NCBI GenBank assembly: GCA_026419775.2
Contig: JAOPGA020001325.1
Location: 1-52,589 of the forward strand
Length of the DNA: 52,589 nt
From: Acrasis kona
Taxonomy: Eukaryota > Heterolobosea > Eutetramitea > Acrasida > Acrasidae
Direction of reading: 5' to 3'
Shown: in pieces, positions 1 through 9,969 of the stretch
How positions within the stretch are numbered: position 1 is the stretch's first letter
Layout of the letters: every line of letters starts with the position of its first letter
Position numbers and translations under genes: made by a program
The notes under the pieces: generated by a model
The model's input: only the letters and a program-made list of their open reading frames with translations
The model's database searches: none
Told to the model about the DNA's origin: nothing

Positions 1-336
1 TCTTACTATATTCTTTCTGAATGATACAAGCAAGTCTTCATTCTCATTGTTGTTGAACAGTATCTTTTTATTTCTTAAATCATTGATAAATCTGGCCATC
101 TGAAAAAACCCCCGTTTAAAGTTCTTTGTTACATAGCATTTACTATCAGGGAATGTGTAATAAAGGATTTCCTTCCACCTATCCTCAGAATCAGCGACTG
201 CTTTGAAATCTTTGCAGACCAAACCTAAAGGTGTGATACTTTGTTGTCCTTATGACTTACTGAGTTTATAATGAAGAAGAGCGTCTGGCGGTAGAAAGTT
301 TATAATATTGACAAGTATCTCGGGTGGTAGCCACAT
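1..336 (-). CDS. F-box protein, 5' part (runs off the left edge)
   Basis: This is the N-terminal part of an F-box protein, the substrate adaptor class of SCF ubiquitin ligases. The start ATG is at 336-334. Exon 1 is 336-261; a 36-nt intron at 260-225 (GTAAGT...TTTAG) is removed; exon 2 runs from 224 to position 1 and stays open. The spliced protein begins MWLPPEILVNIINFLP and continues through LSLVCKDFKAVADSE, which follows the F-box pattern (LPxEIL, then a Leu/Val-Cys-Lys turn, then a Trp near RWKEIL). Only about 75 residues are visible, so the substrate-binding repeats are missing and the target is unknown. The family call rests on the pattern and on the splice joining two F-box halves in frame. 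Confidence 0.75.
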
Positions 337-350
337 CGATGTTTAGGGTT

Positions 351-479
351 CATATGGTTACAATATGCGGGACGACATAATAATGGACATGTATAGACCA
401 CAGGCCTTAATAAGCTCAAACCCGCTTGCAATCGGATAAAATATGTAGAGCTCTTTTGATGTTGATTATTTAAAAAATA
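351..479. other. Short intergenic stretch between F-box gene and tRNA-His
   Basis: No ORF or RNA gene is recognised. An A-run at about 472-477 reads as a T-run on the minus strand just after the tRNA-His 3' end and is a plausible RNA polymerase III terminator. Confidence 0.4.
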
Positions 480-550
480 TGTCGTTCACGAGAATCGAAC
501 TCGTGTCTCAGGTGCCACAAACCTATATTCTACCATTAAACTAGAACGAC
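480..550 (-). tRNA. tRNA-His (GTG anticodon)
   Basis: On the minus strand the acceptor strands GTCGTTC (550-544) and GAACGAC (487-481) pair perfectly. The anticodon loop is TTGTGGC, giving anticodon GTG, closed by TAGGT/ACCTG. The T arm is ACGAG-TTCGATT-CTCGT. The discriminator is A (complement of 480). No intron is present. The loop matches eukaryotic cytosolic tRNA-His. The G at -1 typical of tRNA-His would be added after transcription; the template base there was not interpreted. Confidence 0.93.
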
Positions 551-553
551 GAT

Positions 554-1036
554 ATGAAAAATTGTTGCTCTAAATTAACATTACTAATATATTATATTAG
601 TAATAATTTCATGCGCAAACACACATTAAAATCCATTTCTAGTCTGAATGAAGTCATAAAGAAAATGATTCGGACTAACATGAATATTACTAAATTGGTA
701 GCAAATAGTGCGAAATCGGCGATCAGTTTTCAAACGTCAGTCAGTACCGATTTAAAACTTCAAACAACAACAACACGCATTGACATGGGGCAAAGACTAT
801 CTCGTAAGATGTCTAAAACAATGAACAAATGCCAACCATCAAGAAACCTAACACATATAAAGAAAAACTACCGCAGACGCTCAGAACTTATTGTTGATAA
901 TCTAGCAGAATCTCCAACAGGCGAGAAGTATGGAGCAATTATAAAAGCTCCTAAGAGGATGAATGAGCCTGCACTAAGAAATAAAAACAGGAAACAGATA
1001 AAGGGGGGTGGACATGTATTTCTTCTACATCAATGA
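554..1036 (+). CDS. Hypothetical basic ORF, doubtful
   Basis: A 160-codon open frame rich in Lys, Arg, Asn, Thr and Ser. No domain, signal peptide or membrane segment is recognised. The C-terminal third (around TGEKYGAIIKAPKR) looks more protein-like than the first half, so the true gene could be shorter or spliced. It starts four bases after the tRNA-His gene, which makes the long 5' frame suspicious. It may be chance. Confidence 0.25.
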   Translation: MKNCCSKLTLLIYYISNNFMRKHTLKSISSLNEVIKKMIRTNMNITKLVANSAKSAISFQTSVSTDLKLQTTTTRIDMGQRLSRKMSKTMNKCQPSRNLTHIKKNYRRRSELIVDNLAESPTGEKYGAIIKAPKRMNEPALRNKNRKQIKGGGHVFLLHQ

Positions 1037-1300
1037 TTTTGCCCTAAAGGTGTTCGATGCCTTAGTTTTGAAAATATGTGTCTACCGAAACTTGTTTATT
1101 AAAAATATATTATCTAAACATCTTTCAATTAGTATCGGACTATTGACAATCAATGGATAGATATCATCTGTGATAAAAGAATTATCAAATTATTTGAGCT
1201 TATAATGTGGCTCACACGGGCCAATATATAAAATTTGTTAACAAATTTGTGTTAATTAAAATGTACGGCAACGATTTAGCTGCATCCGATTTAAGTCCTC
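1037..1300. other. AT-rich intergenic, nothing recognised
   Basis: AT-rich sequence with stops in all frames and no RNA-gene signature that could be recognised by eye. Confidence 0.4.
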
Positions 1301-1522
1301 TTAGGCATTTAATTTCACTTTACACACTACTGTAGAATAATCCACTTGTGAATCAACGTCCCAAATCCATTCAGCATCTGATAGAATGTATTTTTGTGTT
1401 GAATTAAGCGACTGTGAGGATATAGTCAAAATATTACCAGGCGCGATGGTCATGTCTTTAAAATCCGAAATGGTCACTCCACTCTTCCGTACGTTGGTTA
1501 AACCATTAAATGATATAGCCAA
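1301..1522 (-). pseudogene. Short orphan coding fragment
   Basis: An open frame of about 75 codons with protein-like composition (segments such as GNILTISSQSL and WIWDVDSQVD). It has no credible ATG: the annotated start is a TTG and an in-frame TAA lies just upstream. It could be the last exon of a gene whose upstream exons are lost or unrecognised, or a relict of a beta-rich secreted or lectin-like protein. No family is recognised. Confidence 0.25.
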
Positions 1523-1887
1523 GGCAGATTAAGTCCGTGCTGCAACATCGTAAAACTGCAATTTAACTCCACTCGCTAAATAATAATGCATCAGAGGGAT
1601 CCTTGGGTTACCAGAGATCTTTCGTTAATCAAAGCCACAAAGCTTCAAATAACTAGTTTGATTAATTACGTTCGATGCTTCTAGATCTGATGACACTATC
1701 GCATTAATCTATAAATTAGTCATATCATCTTCTCTACCCATACGATGTTGTTTTATAAAATTTAATATTACTATTTCATTTCTGCTCCATCCGTGCAGAT
1801 GGCATAAATAAAAATGGGGTAAAAAGAATAGAAGGCTAAAAATACTTCTAAGGAGAAAATAAAATCAAATAAAAATACAAACACAAC
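1523..1887. other. Intergenic region upstream of the SDR gene
   Basis: No coding or RNA gene is recognised. The last 100 bases before 1888 are A-rich, as expected for a 5' leader and promoter of the SDR gene. Confidence 0.4.
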
Positions 1888-2948
1888 ATGAGTTCACTAA
1901 AGCCAATTGCAGAACAAGCTATAGTAGTTTTGGGCGCATCATCTGGAATAGGTAGAGAAACAGCCCTACAACTTGGTAAGCAAGGAGCAAAGTTAATTGT
2001 AGCTGCCAGATCTACAAAAGGAATAGAGACATTAGTTAACGAGATCAAGTCATTTAAGAGAAGTGAAGTAGAAGGAGTTATCTGCGATGTTGCAGATTTT
2101 GACCAGGTGAAGGCTCTTGCAAAGAAGTGCTTCGATAAATTTGGCCGAATTGATACGTGGGTCCAACCAGCTGGTGTAACACTATTCGCCAAATTTGAAG
2201 ACACAACGGAAGAGGAAATGAGGTAATTAACAATCCTACTCCATTTTCTAATCAAATCAGGCGCGTCATGGACGTAAATTTCTTGGGCCAATGTAGAGGT
2301 GCTTGGGCAGCTCTTCCTTACTTGAAGAAAAATTCAAATGGCGGTGCTCTCATCCACGTCGGAAGTGTTGAATCAAAGAGATCAATTCCCAACCAAAGCG
2401 CCTACTCTTCATCAAAACACGCAATGGACGCATTCACAGAGGCGCTCCGTGTGGAATTGGCACAAGAAAAAAGTAACGTTAGCGTCACTCTAGTGATGCC
2501 ATCCAACATTGACACTCCATTCTACGAAAAGTGCAGAACGAAGGTTGATGGCGGAAAGTATGTTTATACAGGTCCCTCACCTACCTACAAAGCCAGTCAC
2601 GTAGCAGGTGCAATCATCCACGCCGCAACCAACAGAGTACGCAGAGTGACTGTTGGTGATGGCGGAGCCTTTTTGAGCCTAGTCCAAGGAGTTGCACCAA
2701 GTACCATAGACATTGCTTTCACATTAGGAGGTGATGCATTAATGCGCACTGGAGAGTTGAAGAGAAAAGATGATAATCTTTACCAAGCCATTGATGAAGT
2801 TGAAATTAATCGTGTAAAGGGTGTTGGAATGTATCCAATGCCATTCAGTCTTTATAATTGGTGGTTCGAGAGACCTATTGCGCAATACGTTACATATGCT
2901 CTATTTGTACTGCTACTTTCATGGGTGTACATGAAACTTTCAAATTAA
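1888..2948 (+). CDS. Short-chain dehydrogenase/reductase with C-terminal membrane anchor
   Basis: An NAD(P)-dependent oxidoreductase of the classical SDR family; substrate unknown. Exon 1 is 1888-2222, the intron is 2223-2260 (38 nt, GTAATT...ATCAG), exon 2 is 2261-2948, giving 340 aa. The splice joins EEEM to RRVMDVNFLG, restoring the SDR core. Visible motifs are the nucleotide-binding GASSGIG near the N-terminus, a Ser in the HVGSVES strand and the catalytic YxxxK in SAYSSSKHAM. The usual NNAG is replaced by QPAG, a mild deviation. The C-terminus ends in a hydrophobic segment (YALFVLLLSWVY) followed by a short tail, so the enzyme is probably tail-anchored to an internal membrane. Lipid or steroid substrates are possible but not shown. 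Confidence 0.9.
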
Positions 2949-3173
2949 AGATTTATGCCTCAACATTTGTTTTGCTTATTGTCCACAGGATGTTTAATAC
3001 ATTGACCCATTTCACAGATTTCTACAGTAATGCAAGACTTACATTTCTCTGGAAATATCTAATGGCGCATGAACAAGACCTTCTTCGGGTAAATATCTGT
3101 TTTATGCGCAACGAACAACCATTGCAACGGAGTTTCGATTCCGCTATAATTGATTGTTAATCAAATACAAAAG

Positions 3174-5144
3174 ATGCAACAAGAGTATGATATCAATAAG
3201 GTGAACCCATTATTGGCACGCGAACGCAAGGGTGTATCCTTTGATGTGTCAAAAATGACGAATTTGTTGGACGGCGGCATTGAAAAAACAAAGGCTAAGC
3301 AGAGGGCCAGCGAAATAGTATATGCTGACGAAGTGTTGCGTGATAGAACAGTACAATATATGCGCCGTGAAGAGAACATGGCACACGAATGGAAGAGGGT
3401 TGCAAGAGCCATTCAAATTTCAAGAAAACACGACCTCACGCCTGAAGAAGAGCATCAGCTCATGTACTACGTTGGGTCCAACAGTGGATTTAGTTCCACC
3501 CACTCCTCCATGTTTGCCCCAACTCTTGCAAACCAAACAAACGATGAACAGCGCAAGAAGTGGCTGCCCCTAGCCCGTGACTATAAGATTATGGGTACTT
3601 ATGCTCAAACAGAAATCGGCCATGGTAGCAACGTCAGAGGTTTAGAAACAATTGCTACCTACGACAAAGAATCTCAAGAATTCATAATAAATAGCCCCAC
3701 AAAGACCAGTATCAAGTGGTGGCCAGGAGGGTTGGGCAAGTTGGCCAATCATGCTGTTGTTTACGCACAACTCGTTATCGCAGAGAAGAATTATGGTGTA
3801 CATGGATTCATAGTACAAATCCGTGATCTAGAGAAACACAAACCTCTACCTGGTGTGACCGTTGGTGACATTGGTCCTAAGCTTGGATTTGCGAGTGTAG
3901 ACAATGGGTATCTGAAGTTAGATAATGTTCGCATTCCACGTGACCAAATGTTAGCTCGTTACTCATCTGTGGATGCTGATGGCACGTACCATAAGCCCAT
4001 CCATGCGAAGATTGGTTACGGAACAATGATGTTCGTGCGCACCCACATTGTTTACAATGCATCAGACTATTTGGCCAGAGGTGTCACTATTGCCATTCGT
4101 TACAGCGCCATCAGAACACAATTCCCTCCGAAAGGACAGCCTCAAAAAACTCATTTGGAAATACCAGTACTAGACTACCAAACACAACAATACAGATTAC
4201 TGCCATTATTGGCCACTGCCTATGCATTCCATTTTGTCGGAGACTACATGATGGGACTCTACAACAAACTACAACAAGGAATCAAAAAGAACGATTTATC
4301 ACTACTACCACTTGCCCACGCAGCAACAGCCGGACTTAAGGCAATCACCACAGAGACCACAGCCAATGGTATTGAAGAGTGCAGGAAATGTTGTGGTGGA
4401 CACGGATACAGTCATTTATCCGGCTTACCCGAACTTTTCGCATCATATGTTCCCAATTGTACCTACGAGGGAGAAAATGTTTTGTTGCTTCTACAAACCG
4501 CCGGCTTCATCATCAAGAAGGTACAGTCCAATAAATTCATGCCAGAAGTGAATCACGAACAATCGGCCGCAAGACTGGATGTGAGTGATTTGGATAGCAT
4601 TACCAATTCATACGCAAGAAGAGCCAAGTTGGATGCATTACACACAGCACAAGGATTGAACAAATTAACCAAAGACACGAACAATGATTACAACAAGGCA
4701 TGGGAAAACTCAACTGTGAATTTGGTCAGAATGTCACGTTCATTCTTAATGTATGTGATTGTTCATCAATTTTCACAAGCCGTGAAGGAAATCAAAGAAG
4801 ACGATTTGAAGAAGGTCATGGACAAATTGTGCAGATTGTACGCATTATATAACATGGACAAGGAATGTGGAGAGTTTGATGGATTGAACATTCACGAAGT
4901 GAGATCTAGTTTACAACAATTATTAAAAGAGTTGAGAAGTGATGCAGTTGGTTTGGTTGACGCATTCAACTTCCCTGACTTTTTGTTGAGAAGTGCTCTC
5001 GGAAGATTTGATGGAAATGCATATGACCACATGATCGACGAGGCCATGAAGCAAGGATTGAATACTAAAGAGGGTGACGAATATATGAGGAACGCCTTTA
5101 GCGAATATGTAAAACCTTTGCAACAATTAAAGAGCAAGTTGTGA
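3174..5144 (+). CDS. Peroxisomal acyl-CoA oxidase
   Basis: Catalyses the first, H2O2-forming step of peroxisomal beta-oxidation (acyl-CoA to trans-2-enoyl-CoA). About 656 aa from ATG 3174; an in-frame ATG at 3150 would add eight residues, but 3174 places the typical NPLLARERKG...LLDGG start correctly. Diagnostic stretches are TYAQTEIGHGSN and IKWWPGGLGK (FAD/substrate region), CGGHGYS, and TYEGEN, which carries the catalytic Glu. Length matches the family (about 660). The protein ends in SKL, a canonical type 1 peroxisomal targeting signal, followed directly by TGA, which also supports TGA as a genuine stop here. Single exon. The neighbouring membrane-bound SDR is convergent in theme (lipid metabolism) but this is not evidence of co-function. 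Confidence 0.96.
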   Translation: MQQEYDINKVNPLLARERKGVSFDVSKMTNLLDGGIEKTKAKQRASEIVYADEVLRDRTVQYMRREENMAHEWKRVARAIQISRKHDLTPEEEHQLMYYVGSNSGFSSTHSSMFAPTLANQTNDEQRKKWLPLARDYKIMGTYAQTEIGHGSNVRGLETIATYDKESQEFIINSPTKTSIKWWPGGLGKLANHAVVYAQLVIAEKNYGVHGFIVQIRDLEKHKPLPGVTVGDIGPKLGFASVDNGYLKLDNVRIPRDQMLARYSSVDADGTYHKPIHAKIGYGTMMFVRTHIVYNASDYLARGVTIAIRYSAIRTQFPPKGQPQKTHLEIPVLDYQTQQYRLLPLLATAYAFHFVGDYMMGLYNKLQQGIKKNDLSLLPLAHAATAGLKAITTETTANGIEECRKCCGGHGYSHLSGLPELFASYVPNCTYEGENVLLLLQTAGFIIKKVQSNKFMPEVNHEQSAARLDVSDLDSITNSYARRAKLDALHTAQGLNKLTKDTNNDYNKAWENSTVNLVRMSRSFLMYVIVHQFSQAVKEIKEDDLKKVMDKLCRLYALYNMDKECGEFDGLNIHEVRSSLQQLLKELRSDAVGLVDAFNFPDFLLRSALGRFDGNAYDHMIDEAMKQGLNTKEGDEYMRNAFSEYVKPLQQLKSKL

Positions 5145-5337
5145 TTTTTATTTGTTACTTTTTGCGGACGAATTTGTTCTTGTTTATTTATTATAATTCT
5201 TCTCTCCAACGTTTGTTTTTTTGATTGAATCCGACGCAACCATAAAACTGTCCGATCAGCGAGTTGGTTTCATCAACTGTTTGGAATAATAACCCCGATC
5301 GTTTGATCTTATATGTACATTGTAAATTAACGGAGCA

Positions 5338-7050
5338 ATGCCTCAATCTACAACGCAGGATCCTGATAAGCTAGAGGAGATAAAGATACAGGTGGAGCAA
5401 GCCCCGCAGCAGCAAGACCTAGCTAAAACAGATTTATCTACCGATGTACACAAAAATGAAACAGAAACAACAACAGCACCACCTCAACCAACGCCGTTAC
5501 CAAAGGGTCAAATGACTGCACTTATCATTATATTCTTTTGTGAAGCGTACAACTTTACGTACATCTTTTCATTTATTGGATACATGATCATAGACTTTGG
5601 TCTCGTACAAGATAAAAAGAAGGCTGGTTACTATGCCGGTATAATAGCTTCGAGTTTTGCAACTTGTCAGTTCTTTTCGGGATTTGTTTACGGTTACATT
5701 TCTGACTTGTACTCCAAGAAGCGAGTCATGATGATTGGTAGTATAGGAACCAGCATTTTTTCGTTAGCTTTTGGGTTTAGTATGAACTTTCCAATGGCAT
5801 TGGTTTTTAGAAGTTTGTGTGGGGCTCTGAATGGTAATGTTTCCACTGCAAAGTCTTATTTGGCAGAAATGACTGACTCTACTAATCAAAGCAAGGCTTT
5901 TTCCTTGCAGCAGCTAGCGTGGAATTTGGGAGCTATACTTGGACCAGCCGTCAGTGGTTTTTTATCACGACCAACCAAACAATATCCAGCTTTGTTTCAA
6001 GATACAATACTCTCCGGAGGCGTGGAAAACTTTATGAACACATTTCCATACTTTATACCTGCGGCTATGAGCAGTTTTCTGATGATTGTGGGACTTTTTG
6101 TGGGTCAAAAATATTTAGTAGCAGACAGCTCACAAATTAAACCCTCATCTGAAAATGAGCAGAAGAACGAGGTTGCTGCACCTCCAGCTAAAGCTGTTAT
6201 GAATCCTTTTAAAAAATTAGCACTTGCATTTGTTACCGTTGTGAATAGAGAATTTATAATGGTCGTGATATGTTATGTGTTTGTCATATGCATTACTGTA
6301 GCATTGGATGAAACATTTCCATTATACAGCATGTTGCCATTATCAGAGGGTGGACTAGGCTTTAACACATCTGACATTGGTATAGTACAAGCAATATGTG
6401 GTGTGGCCTCTGTTTTTATCCAATTGCTAATATATCAACGTTTTGTTGCTCGTTTTGGTAAGCTTGGCACTGCGAGAATAGGAATGTCATTACAATTGTT
6501 TATGGTTGCCATCCCACAACTAAATAGAGTTGCGGCATATGGTAAGGTTCCAATGTGGGCTGCAGTCAGTGTATATGCCATTAATAGAGCGGCATGGGGG
6601 TCGTTTAGCTTTACTTCTCTTTTCATATTGATAGCAAACAGCGCCCCTCCTGGAAAATCCGGTATGGCTAATGGTTTGTCTCATTCTTTTGCGAATATTT
6701 CACGTATCATCACACCAATTGTACTTGGACCTTTGTTTGCTGCTACCGTAGGTAATGGGCTTCCGTTTCCTGTTGATCTACATTTGGTGTTTGTTATTCT
6801 GGGAATGATAACAGTAACTTGTGTGGTTATTACATTGTTTATGCCAAACTCACTTAATGAGAAAAAAGTAGAAGTCATTGTTAGTATGCCCGTTGTTCTG
6901 GAAGATATTAATGTGGAACAAATTGCTGAACCCAGAGTAGAAAAATCACCAGTTCCAGCTGGAATGCCCGAAGATTTTATGCAGAATGCAATTTCTTCAC
7001 CAAATGCACAAGAAACATATGATGTAAATAACAGCTTTGAATGTAAATAA
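5338..7050 (+). CDS. Major facilitator superfamily transporter (ZIFL/Tet-like group)
   Basis: A 570-aa, 12-helix secondary transporter. A polar Gln/Thr-rich N-terminal tail of about 55 residues precedes TM1. The MFS motif A loop is GYISDLYSKKRV. Further family-typical stretches are FRSLCGALNGN and LAEMTDSTNQ followed by LGPAVSGFLS, a signature of the plant/fungal zinc-induced-facilitator-like and drug:H+ antiporter group. A cytosolic loop rich in Glu/Lys separates the two six-helix halves (around residues 262-290), and a hydrophilic tail of about 70 residues ends the protein. The substrate is unknown; metal chelates, organic acids or drugs are all known in this group. Confidence 0.9.
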   Translation: MPQSTTQDPDKLEEIKIQVEQAPQQQDLAKTDLSTDVHKNETETTTAPPQPTPLPKGQMTALIIIFFCEAYNFTYIFSFIGYMIIDFGLVQDKKKAGYYAGIIASSFATCQFFSGFVYGYISDLYSKKRVMMIGSIGTSIFSLAFGFSMNFPMALVFRSLCGALNGNVSTAKSYLAEMTDSTNQSKAFSLQQLAWNLGAILGPAVSGFLSRPTKQYPALFQDTILSGGVENFMNTFPYFIPAAMSSFLMIVGLFVGQKYLVADSSQIKPSSENEQKNEVAAPPAKAVMNPFKKLALAFVTVVNREFIMVVICYVFVICITVALDETFPLYSMLPLSEGGLGFNTSDIGIVQAICGVASVFIQLLIYQRFVARFGKLGTARIGMSLQLFMVAIPQLNRVAAYGKVPMWAAVSVYAINRAAWGSFSFTSLFILIANSAPPGKSGMANGLSHSFANISRIITPIVLGPLFAATVGNGLPFPVDLHLVFVILGMITVTCVVITLFMPNSLNEKKVEVIVSMPVVLEDINVEQIAEPRVEKSPVPAGMPEDFMQNAISSPNAQETYDVNNSFECK

Positions 7051-7245
7051 ATTTAGATAGCTCTAATGTACAATTTGTATGTCAAAATGCTAATCAAAAA
7101 ACAGTTGCATCAGCAAGTTGATCAGTACAAATCAAAATATACTATTATTAATGTCTTCACCCCTGTTGAATCGATCGTTTTTTGAAAATTTACCGCTTAT
7201 TGTTTAAAGATTTTGTAAATAGATAGATTTGTAAAGTTTTCGACC

Positions 7246-8063
7246 ATGCCATCCGAGAAGCCAGTTGGTATGATGAATGATGCTTATTTTGTTGGTAGAA
7301 AGGTTTGATAATTCAAGTCAGATGTATTGATCAAAACAGGATCTGCTAGCATGGGTTAATGGGTTCTTCAAGCTCAATTATGATAAGGTCGAGAATGTTT
7401 GCTCGGGAGCACTGTTTTGTCAAATCATGGATGTTGTTCATCCTGGGAGTGTTCCCTTATCGAAAGTTAATTTCAACGCAAAGCATGATTATGAATACAT
7501 CAAGAATTACAAAATTCTTCAGGAGTGCTTTACTAAAGCTGGTATAGATAAGGCAATTGATGTGAACAAATTAATAAAAGGAAAGTACCAGGATAATCTG
7601 GAGTTTTTGCAGTGGATCAAACGCTATTTTGATTTACATTGGCAGGGAGGAGAATATGATGCCGTAGCCAGAAGATCAGGCTCGACACGTAATCAAGAAC
7701 AAAAGGTAAGTTTATAGCTTCAATTAATTGACCTAGCTTCAGAGAGTGCCTGCTCCTTCTAGCGCGAGTAACAGAGTTGTTGTTGAGAAGAATATAAGAA
7801 GTACAAATGAAAATGCTAACAACAATACTAACATCAATAACATGGCCACCAAGGATGCCATAATATCACTACAAAAACAAATAGCTGAGTTGAGAGATAG
7901 TGAGGAATCTTTGAAGGCAGAACGCGATTATTATTTTGAGAAGTTGAGGAGGGTTGAAATAAAATGTGAAACTTTGGAGAATCAACAAAAGTCTGGAATT
8001 GATGCTTGTGTCTTTGCCAAAGAAATCCAGGAAATATTGTATGCTACGGCCGAAGAAATGTAA
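7246..8063 (+). CDS. EB1-family microtubule plus-end binding protein
   Basis: Binds growing microtubule plus ends and recruits partners. Three exons: 7246-7302, 7340-7705 and 7743-8063, with introns of 37 nt each (7303-7339, 7706-7742); 247 aa. The N-terminal calponin-homology domain (about residues 15-115) includes LLAWVNGFFKLNY and LEFLQWIKRYFDLHW. A Ser/Asn-rich linker follows. The C-terminal EB-homology coiled coil (about 181-235) carries the hallmark ERDYYFEKLR, the surface that binds SxIP partners. The protein ends in AEEM, not the EEY/F tail used by animal EB1 to bind CAP-Gly domains. Both splices preserve frame and domain order, so the model is secure. Confidence 0.95.
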
Positions 8064-8122
8064 AAAATTAAAATCGTACTTACTTTTGTGCACTTTATGT
8101 CATATTCAAACTCATTACAAAT

Positions 8123-8485
8123 ATGTTGAGAACACTCAACCCAGCCATAGTGCTATCCACGAGAGGTTACGCGACAAGGCAGATTTTGGATCAAATAAAT
8201 CCTTCATGGTCACTAATAGATAATAACCATGCGATCAAGAAGCAATATAACTTCAAAGATTTTAAGCAGGCCTTTGCATTTATGACGAAAGTAGCTGATA
8301 AAGCAGAGGAGGTGAGTTCTTATAATGCTCTATTAACCTTATCATAGATGAATCATCACCCAGAGTGGTTTAATGTCTACAACAAAGTTGATGTTCGCCT
8401 GACCACACATGATCACAAAACAATAACACAAAAAGACGTTGATTTGGCTAAATTCATGGATGATTGTGCTAAAAATCTAGAATAA
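8123..8485 (+). CDS. Pterin-4a-carbinolamine dehydratase, probably mitochondrial
   Basis: Dehydrates 4a-hydroxytetrahydrobiopterin to quinonoid dihydrobiopterin, recycling the cofactor of aromatic amino acid hydroxylases; in many organisms the PCD fold also has Moco-linked roles. Exon 1 is 8123-8311 and exon 2 is 8348-8485, separated by a 36-nt intron; 108 aa. The splice creates the family signature [16 protein letters not shown], with the paired His residues of the active site, followed by RLTTHD. The first 20 residues ([20 protein letters not shown]) lack acids and are rich in Arg/Ser/Thr, a typical mitochondrial presequence. It starts only 59 bases after the EB1 stop. Confidence 0.92.
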
Positions 8486-8578
8486 ATGACTAAACTGAAC
8501 CTTATAATAAAACACGTTTATTTATCATCAAAAAAGGATCAATACATTTCAAAGTCCAGTATTCGTCCTGTATGCTTC

Positions 8579-9874
8579 CTACCTTGTGTCTTCAAACATG
8601 TTCTTAAGCTTACGGTTTGTATAATGACGTTCACCAAAGTTCAAAGCATAATAGAATAGTCTTGTGAAAACATTATTGGTCCTTGCTTGCAGTTTCTTGA
8701 AGTAAAGACTACCCGAAACAGCTTCCGTTACAACACTTTTAGATGATTTTTTGTATTTTTCCAAAGACAAGTCAAAATCTCCAGAAGACTCTCCGATACA
8801 TGTGGCCAACCTTTCAGCATCATCAAACCCGATCGTATATTCTTGGAACATGATATCGTCCGTACTACACGCTACTTCTCCGATCGCAACCACCTTTCCC
8901 ACAACATCTTCCTCAACTTGCACAAACCGTTTTTGATGCCAATAAACGTCCAGATTTTCAATGTCTTTACCTTTAGGAGCTTTACTTTGCATTTCTTTAA
9001 ACCTTGCCAACACGACTGATGGGATCTCAATGTCGACCAACTCTCCACCATGTACTTGAACAACAAGGTGAAGCAAGAATTGTTGGGTTGGCACTTTTGA
9101 AAGTAAGTCGATGGACCTCGATATAATTCCTAATTTCTTCTCGCTTATTGGAACTAGGCAGAACCTGTTCCTATTACCGTAATAATCAATCACATTATAG
9201 TCCATGTTGGTTTCGAACTCATCGGGCATATCCATTATGAGATGAACGTCTTGATTGGTGTTGGGAAGCTCTTGCTTAATTTTGAAGAATTTGTCCCTGA
9301 ACTGTGAATCGTAACCATCCGCGCAGACGATTAGATCCGTTTCCATGTTGCGATTGTGTGTGCTTGCAGTTGTGACTATGGAATAATTGTCACTTTTCTT
9401 TGAAACGTCTGTAACTCCGGCATTTATAGTATGGGCCACCACGCTGCTGCTCGGAGTGCTCCTGACTGCCTCTCTTAGGATTTTAATGAGATCAGAATGG
9501 AGGATAGAAGTGGGTTTAAAACTGTCTTGGAAGGAAATGTCTCCGATTTTATAATCGTATCTGCTCATGGCATAGTAATTTTCAACAATGCTGCCCTTTG
9601 CACGTACTTTCTCGAGCAATCCTAAATCATTAAGCGCGGAACACACGCGGGGTGATAGGAGTGCTATTTTATCTTTATTCTTTGTGTCTGTTTTATTGAT
9701 AATATTCACGTTGAGCTTGAAGTCTTTAACTGTGTGTTTCAAGAACAAAGCAGTCGCGTACGCCTCAGGTGTGTTACCGATTATCGAGATTGATTTCGTG
9801 ATTGATTTGGAATACATTAACACATGACTTGTTGTGCACACAAACTTCGACCGAGATAATGTGAATCTCAGCAT
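8579..9874 (-). CDS. Flavin-dependent monooxygenase-like protein (UbiH/Coq6/PHBH fold)
   Basis: A 431-aa single-exon protein resembling class A flavoprotein monooxygenases, which hydroxylate aromatic rings (for example in ubiquinone synthesis). The first 28 residues could be a mitochondrial presequence. The ADP-binding turn is SIIGNTPEAY, so the usual GxGxxG is degenerate. The second FAD motif, ICADGYDSQFR, is well preserved (DG motif). The third (GD) motif reads AIGEVACS, with Glu for Asp, and the following GxNxGxxDA turn is YTIGFDDAERLA. The stop is TAG. The fold assignment is reasonably secure; the substrate and even catalytic competence are uncertain. A COQ6-like mitochondrial role is one possibility. 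Confidence 0.65.
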   Translation of the reverse strand: MLRFTLSRSKFVCTTSHVLMYSKSITKSISIIGNTPEAYATALFLKHTVKDFKLNVNIINKTDTKNKDKIALLSPRVCSALNDLGLLEKVRAKGSIVENYYAMSRYDYKIGDISFQDSFKPTSILHSDLIKILREAVRSTPSSSVVAHTINAGVTDVSKKSDNYSIVTTASTHNRNMETDLIVCADGYDSQFRDKFFKIKQELPNTNQDVHLIMDMPDEFETNMDYNVIDYYGNRNRFCLVPISEKKLGIISRSIDLLSKVPTQQFLLHLVVQVHGGELVDIEIPSVVLARFKEMQSKAPKGKDIENLDVYWHQKRFVQVEEDVVGKVVAIGEVACSTDDIMFQEYTIGFDDAERLATCIGESSGDFDLSLEKYKKSSKSVVTEAVSGSLYFKKLQARTNNVFTRLFYYALNFGERHYTNRKLKNMFEDTR

Positions 9875-9969
9875 CTTCGATTACAATTATTAGGGTTGTC
9901 TCAATGAAATTTTTGAAATCATGTGTGTTGTTATTAGTGAGAAGGTTTATTTAAAAAAATTTTATTGAA

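Noticed and set aside
4312-4551. Overlapping ORFs in alternative frames of acyl-CoA oxidase and many similar frames elsewhere
   Set aside because: They are shadows of strongly conserved coding frames and lack protein-like composition.
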